64,000 nucleotides of DNA from Aeromicrobium massiliense JC14 (GTDB lineage: Bacteria; Actinomycetota; Actinomycetes; Propionibacteriales; Nocardioidaceae): contig NZ_HE978636.1 of assembly GCF_000312105.1 (NCBI RefSeq), forward strand, positions 1,199,141-1,263,140. The letters are read 5' to 3'. How positions within the stretch are numbered: position 1 is the stretch's first letter; each line of letters opens with the position of its first letter. Positions 61,887 through 64,000 of this stretch are shown here, in pieces. The notes below the pieces were generated by a model. That model saw only the letters and a program-made list of their open reading frames with translations. It searched no databases and was not told the DNA's origin. Both the position numbers and the translations under genes were made by a program.

Positions 61887-62528
61887 ATGCGTGACCAGTA
61901 CTACGAGCAGCTCGACACTCTCGTCGACGAGCTCGTCTCCCTGACCAACGACGTGCGGCGCACCGTCGCCGACGCCACCTCCGCCCTGCTGGGCGCCGAC
62001 ACGGGCCTCGCCGAGCGGGTGATCGCCGGCGACAAGCACATCGACACCGAGACCGAGTCGATCGAGGAGCGCGCCCTGCTCCTGCTGGCCACGCAGCAGC
62101 CGGTCGCCACCGACCTGCGCCAGCTCGTGGCCACCCTGCGCATGGTCACCGACCTGCAGCGCATGGGCGCCCTCTCGGTGCACGTCGCCAAGGTGGCGCG
62201 CCGCCGGGCCCCCGACGTGGCGGTGCCCGAGAAGCTGCGCCCGACGATCATGTCGATGGCCTCGGTCGCCGACCAGATGGTCGACGCCGCCGCGCGCATC
62301 GTCGCCGACCGCGACGTCGAGGCCGCCGGCCGGCTCGAGGCCGAGGACGACGAGATGGACCGCCTACGCAAGCACATGTTCCGCGTGCTGCTGGACGACT
62401 CCTGGGAGCACGGCGTCGAGCCGGCCATCGACCTGGCCCTGCTCGGGCGCTACTACGAGCGCATCGGCGACCACGCGGTCTCGATGGCCCGTCGCGTCGT
62501 CTACCTGGTCACCGGCGAGCTCACCTGA
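61887..62528 (+). CDS. phoU: Phosphate signalling protein PhoU
   Basis: A 213-residue protein of two three-helix PhoU bundles with the metal-cluster motifs ERVIAGDKHID-type (near residue 43) and LLGRYYERIGDHAVSMAR (near 185). It relays PstB transporter state to SenX3 to shut off the Pho response in high phosphate. The TAGCCT element 6 nt before the ATG suggests a leaderless mRNA. The PHO box just upstream makes it part of its own regulon. Confidence 0.95.
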   Translation: MRDQYYEQLDTLVDELVSLTNDVRRTVADATSALLGADTGLAERVIAGDKHIDTETESIEERALLLLATQQPVATDLRQLVATLRMVTDLQRMGALSVHVAKVARRRAPDVAVPEKLRPTIMSMASVADQMVDAAARIVADRDVEAAGRLEAEDDEMDRLRKHMFRVLLDDSWEHGVEPAIDLALLGRYYERIGDHAVSMARRVVYLVTGELT

Positions 62529-62542
62529 GCCTCGTCCCACCG

Positions 62543-62578
62543 CGACGGCCCCCGCAGCACGTGCTGCGGGGGCCGTCG
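62543..62578. terminator. Terminator after phoU
   Basis: A perfect 18-bp palindrome (arm CGACGGCCCCCGCAGCAC at 62543-62560) with no unpaired spacer; the innermost bases must open to form the loop. Confidence 0.85.
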
Positions 62579-62595
62579 TGCGTCACGATGCGGGC

Positions 62596-63126
62596 ATGAT
62601 CCGCCTGCGTCCCGATCTCGGCGCCGCGCTCGAGCGCGCCCGCACGCTGGAGCCGCTCGACGAGGGCTGGTCGCTGGCCGACCCGCCCCCCGGCGCGGAC
62701 GTGCTCGACCGCTGGACCGACGTGCCCGACGGGACGGACCTGGACGCCGCTGCCGCCGCGCTCCGTGACTGGGGCGTGCACCGCGGGGCCGGCCTCCGGG
62801 TGGCCGCCGACGGCCCCGCGACGCTCGGCTCGGACGTGGTGCTCGGCATCGGACTGGGGCCGTTCTGGGCGCTGGCCCCGTGCCGGGTCGTGGACGTCTC
62901 CGGCCACGGGTTCACCTACGCCGCGCTGCCCGGGCACCCCGAGGCCGGGCTCGAGCGCTTCGAGTACGTCCGGGACGAGCACGGGACGCGGTTCCACCTG
63001 CGGGCGGTCAGCCGGCCGGCCTGGCGCACGACGCGGCTCGTGCCGGCCGCTGCGCGGCGCGTGCAGGCGGTGGTCACCGCGCGGTACGTGCAGGCCGGCG
63101 CCGACCTGGCTGCCGCGACCCTCTGA
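62596..63126 (+). CDS. DUF1990 family protein
   Basis: A 176-residue cytoplasmic protein. The segment GHGFTYAALPGHPEAGLERFEY (near residues 102-123, shown by the YAALPGHPE core) is diagnostic of DUF1990, whose function is unknown. CACGAT 6 nt before the ATG fits the leaderless pattern of this genome. Monocistronic between two terminators. Confidence 0.88.
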   Translation: MIRLRPDLGAALERARTLEPLDEGWSLADPPPGADVLDRWTDVPDGTDLDAAAAALRDWGVHRGAGLRVAADGPATLGSDVVLGIGLGPFWALAPCRVVDVSGHGFTYAALPGHPEAGLERFEYVRDEHGTRFHLRAVSRPAWRTTRLVPAAARRVQAVVTARYVQAGADLAAATL

Positions 63127-63136
63127 CCGGGGAACG

Positions 63137-63176
63137 ACGAGGCCCCGGCAACCCCTCGGGGGTGCCGGGGCCTCGT
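63137..63176. terminator. Bidirectional terminator between DUF1990 and lpqE-like genes
   Basis: A long GC stem (ACGAGGCCCCGGCA at 63137-63150 with its complement ending at 63176, extended by CCCC/GGGG pairs) lies between convergent genes. Confidence 0.85.
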
Positions 63177-63185
63177 GCGGCCGGG

Positions 63186-63839
63186 TCACTCGGGACGGGC
63201 GGTGGTCTCCTCGGAGTCCGCGTCCTCGGCGTTGCCGGTGGCGTCCCGGTCGGCGGGCTGGCGGCCGTCGGTCGACTGCAGCACCGACTCGTAGACGTCC
63301 TGGTCGCCACGGGCGACGGTCGGCGTGTCCACGACGACGGTCGTGCCGTCGGCGAAGCTGAAGGTGAGCTCGACGTAGCGTCCGGCGGCGATCGGCGAGA
63401 CCGCGAAGAGCGTGCGGGCGTCGACGCCGAGGCGGACGAGCTGTCCCTTCGGGACGCGGACACGCGACGGTCCGGTGACCTCGACCTGCTCGCCGTCGAC
63501 CTCGCCGGCGGTGATGCCGGTGAGGACGGCGTCGTCCTCGCCGTTGTTCACCAGCGAGACAGCCACGACACCGGCCTCGGCGGCCTCGCGCTCGGGCGCC
63601 TCGGTCTCCTGCTCCTCGCCCTCGGCCTCGGACACCTCGACCGGCTCCAACGAGCCCTCGTCGGCCACGACCAGCGTGTGCAGCGCCTCGACCTCGCCCT
63701 CGCGGTTGTCGGCGCCCACGGCGGCCTGGTACTGCTGGTTCACCGCCGTGTCGAACCCGGTGCCGCAGGCCGACAGGCCCAGCGCGGCGACGAGGGTCAG
63801 GGAGGCGGCCGCGGTGCGGCGGGTGCGGACGGAGCTCAC
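63186..63839 (-). CDS. Lipoprotein, LpqE-like
   Basis: A 217-residue secreted lipoprotein. The lipobox LSAC sets the lipidated Cys at residue 25 (GTG start at 63839, with AGGAAC upstream). The mature part has a copper-chaperone-like (PCu(A)C-type) beta fold with VVAVSLVNNGEDDAVLTG and AAGRYVELTFSFADG, plus acidic linkers and a disordered C-terminus. Its position divergent from the carD start matches LpqE (Rv3584) in mycobacteria. The Met-rich copper site is not evident. Confidence 0.8.
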   Translation of the reverse strand: MSSVRTRRTAAASLTLVAALGLSACGTGFDTAVNQQYQAAVGADNREGEVEALHTLVVADEGSLEPVEVSEAEGEEQETEAPEREAAEAGVVAVSLVNNGEDDAVLTGITAGEVDGEQVEVTGPSRVRVPKGQLVRLGVDARTLFAVSPIAAGRYVELTFSFADGTTVVVDTPTVARGDQDVYESVLQSTDGRQPADRDATGNAEDADSEETTARPE

Positions 63840-63994
63840 GTGGTTCCTGCTTCCGGACGAGGGACGACAGCACCGCGATCCTACCCAAGGGCCGCCGGTG
63901 GCACCGATCAGGTCCTGTGTCCCCCGTCTCACCAGTCGGAAGGGCCGTCGGTCGTCGATGGTAGGATGGGTCCCCAGAGAGAGGTGCTCATTAC

Positions 63995-64000
63995 ATGACC
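63995..64000 (+). CDS. carD: Start of probable carD (first two codons)
   Basis: Only ATG ACC (Met-Thr) is in the window. A TAGGAT -10-like element (63962-63967) and AGAGAGAGG before the ATG look like a real promoter and translation start. CarD is suggested only by the lpqE-like neighbour in divergent orientation, as in mycobacteria; the sequence itself cannot prove it. Confidence 0.45.

Overview
The window is about 64 kb of high-GC, densely coded DNA from an actinobacterium. Mycothiol genes (mshA, mshD), a GlnR-like regulator, SenX3-RegX3, an HbhA-like protein and a carD start at the right edge all point that way. Gene content and style suggest a Nocardioidaceae-type organism (Nocardioides or Aeromicrobium). 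That rank is an inference from content and was not tested by a search. One tRNA-Lys is present. I saw no rRNA, CRISPR array, transposase or prophage.

Layout. 1-7.7 kb: an SRPBCC fragment, a cold-shock protein, two tandem secreted paralogs, a chemoreceptor, a DUF5994 protein, tRNA-Lys, a membrane protein, an acetyltransferase, a 32-residue membrane peptide and a GAF histidine kinase. 7.7-13.9 kb: a MOSC protein, then a surface-protein cluster with a TasA/camelysin-like protein, a SipW-type signal peptidase, a four-repeat Ig-like protein, a small membrane protein and a two-component pair. 14-23.2 kb: phosphate genes (DUF47-pit, pstSCAB, mutT1-ppk). 23.3-33 kb: mshD, a fused acetyl-CoA carboxyltransferase, glnR, a MoaD-like protein, thioredoxin, then a Cys-rich leader peptide followed by DUF4395-cysA2-sseC, an LCP protein, dtd, a nitrobindin-like protein and ygfZ. 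33-41.5 kb: manA/manC, asparaginase, an XRE regulator with hbhA, DUF2516, a BCCT transporter, and an AlkB-like dioxygenase under an apparent SOS box. 41.5-45.5 kb: a tightly overlapped operon of ADP-ribosylglycohydrolase, PfkB kinase, NCS1 permease and cysteine hydrolase. 45.5-46.7 kb: a DUF559-type gene bracketed by seven copies of an 18-bp module. 46.8-56.6 kb: typA, a DHA2 exporter, a Na+/H+ antiporter, SDR and acyl-CoA dehydrogenase genes divergent from an acyl-CoA synthetase around a perfect palindrome, and a second SDR. 56.7-64 kb: mshA, ybjN-like, a DsbA-fold protein, gpmA, regX3-senX3, phoU, DUF1990, lpqE-like and the first codons of a likely carD.

How the genes work together. Three loci form a probable phosphate regulon. 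PHO-box direct repeats (GTTCACC-type, 11-bp period) lie before pstS, ppk and phoU, and the presumed binder RegX3 with its kinase SenX3 is encoded in the same window. The surface cluster carries its own response regulator. Both of its promoters share four exactly 11-bp-phased GTGGA/GGGGA repeats at the same distance from a TAGCGT -10 element, which is the kind of site an OmpR-family regulator binds. This self-contained cluster is the best candidate for an undescribed system here. Blocks of the window match mycobacterial neighbourhoods (Rv0474-0476, Rv0486-0491, Rv0813c-0819, Rv2984-2985, Rv3583c-3584).

Many genes show a TANNNT -10 element 6-7 nt before the start codon, which implies widespread leaderless mRNAs. 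Several start codons below were chosen on that basis or on a clear AGGAGG-type site. No stretch longer than 300 bp lacks a gene.
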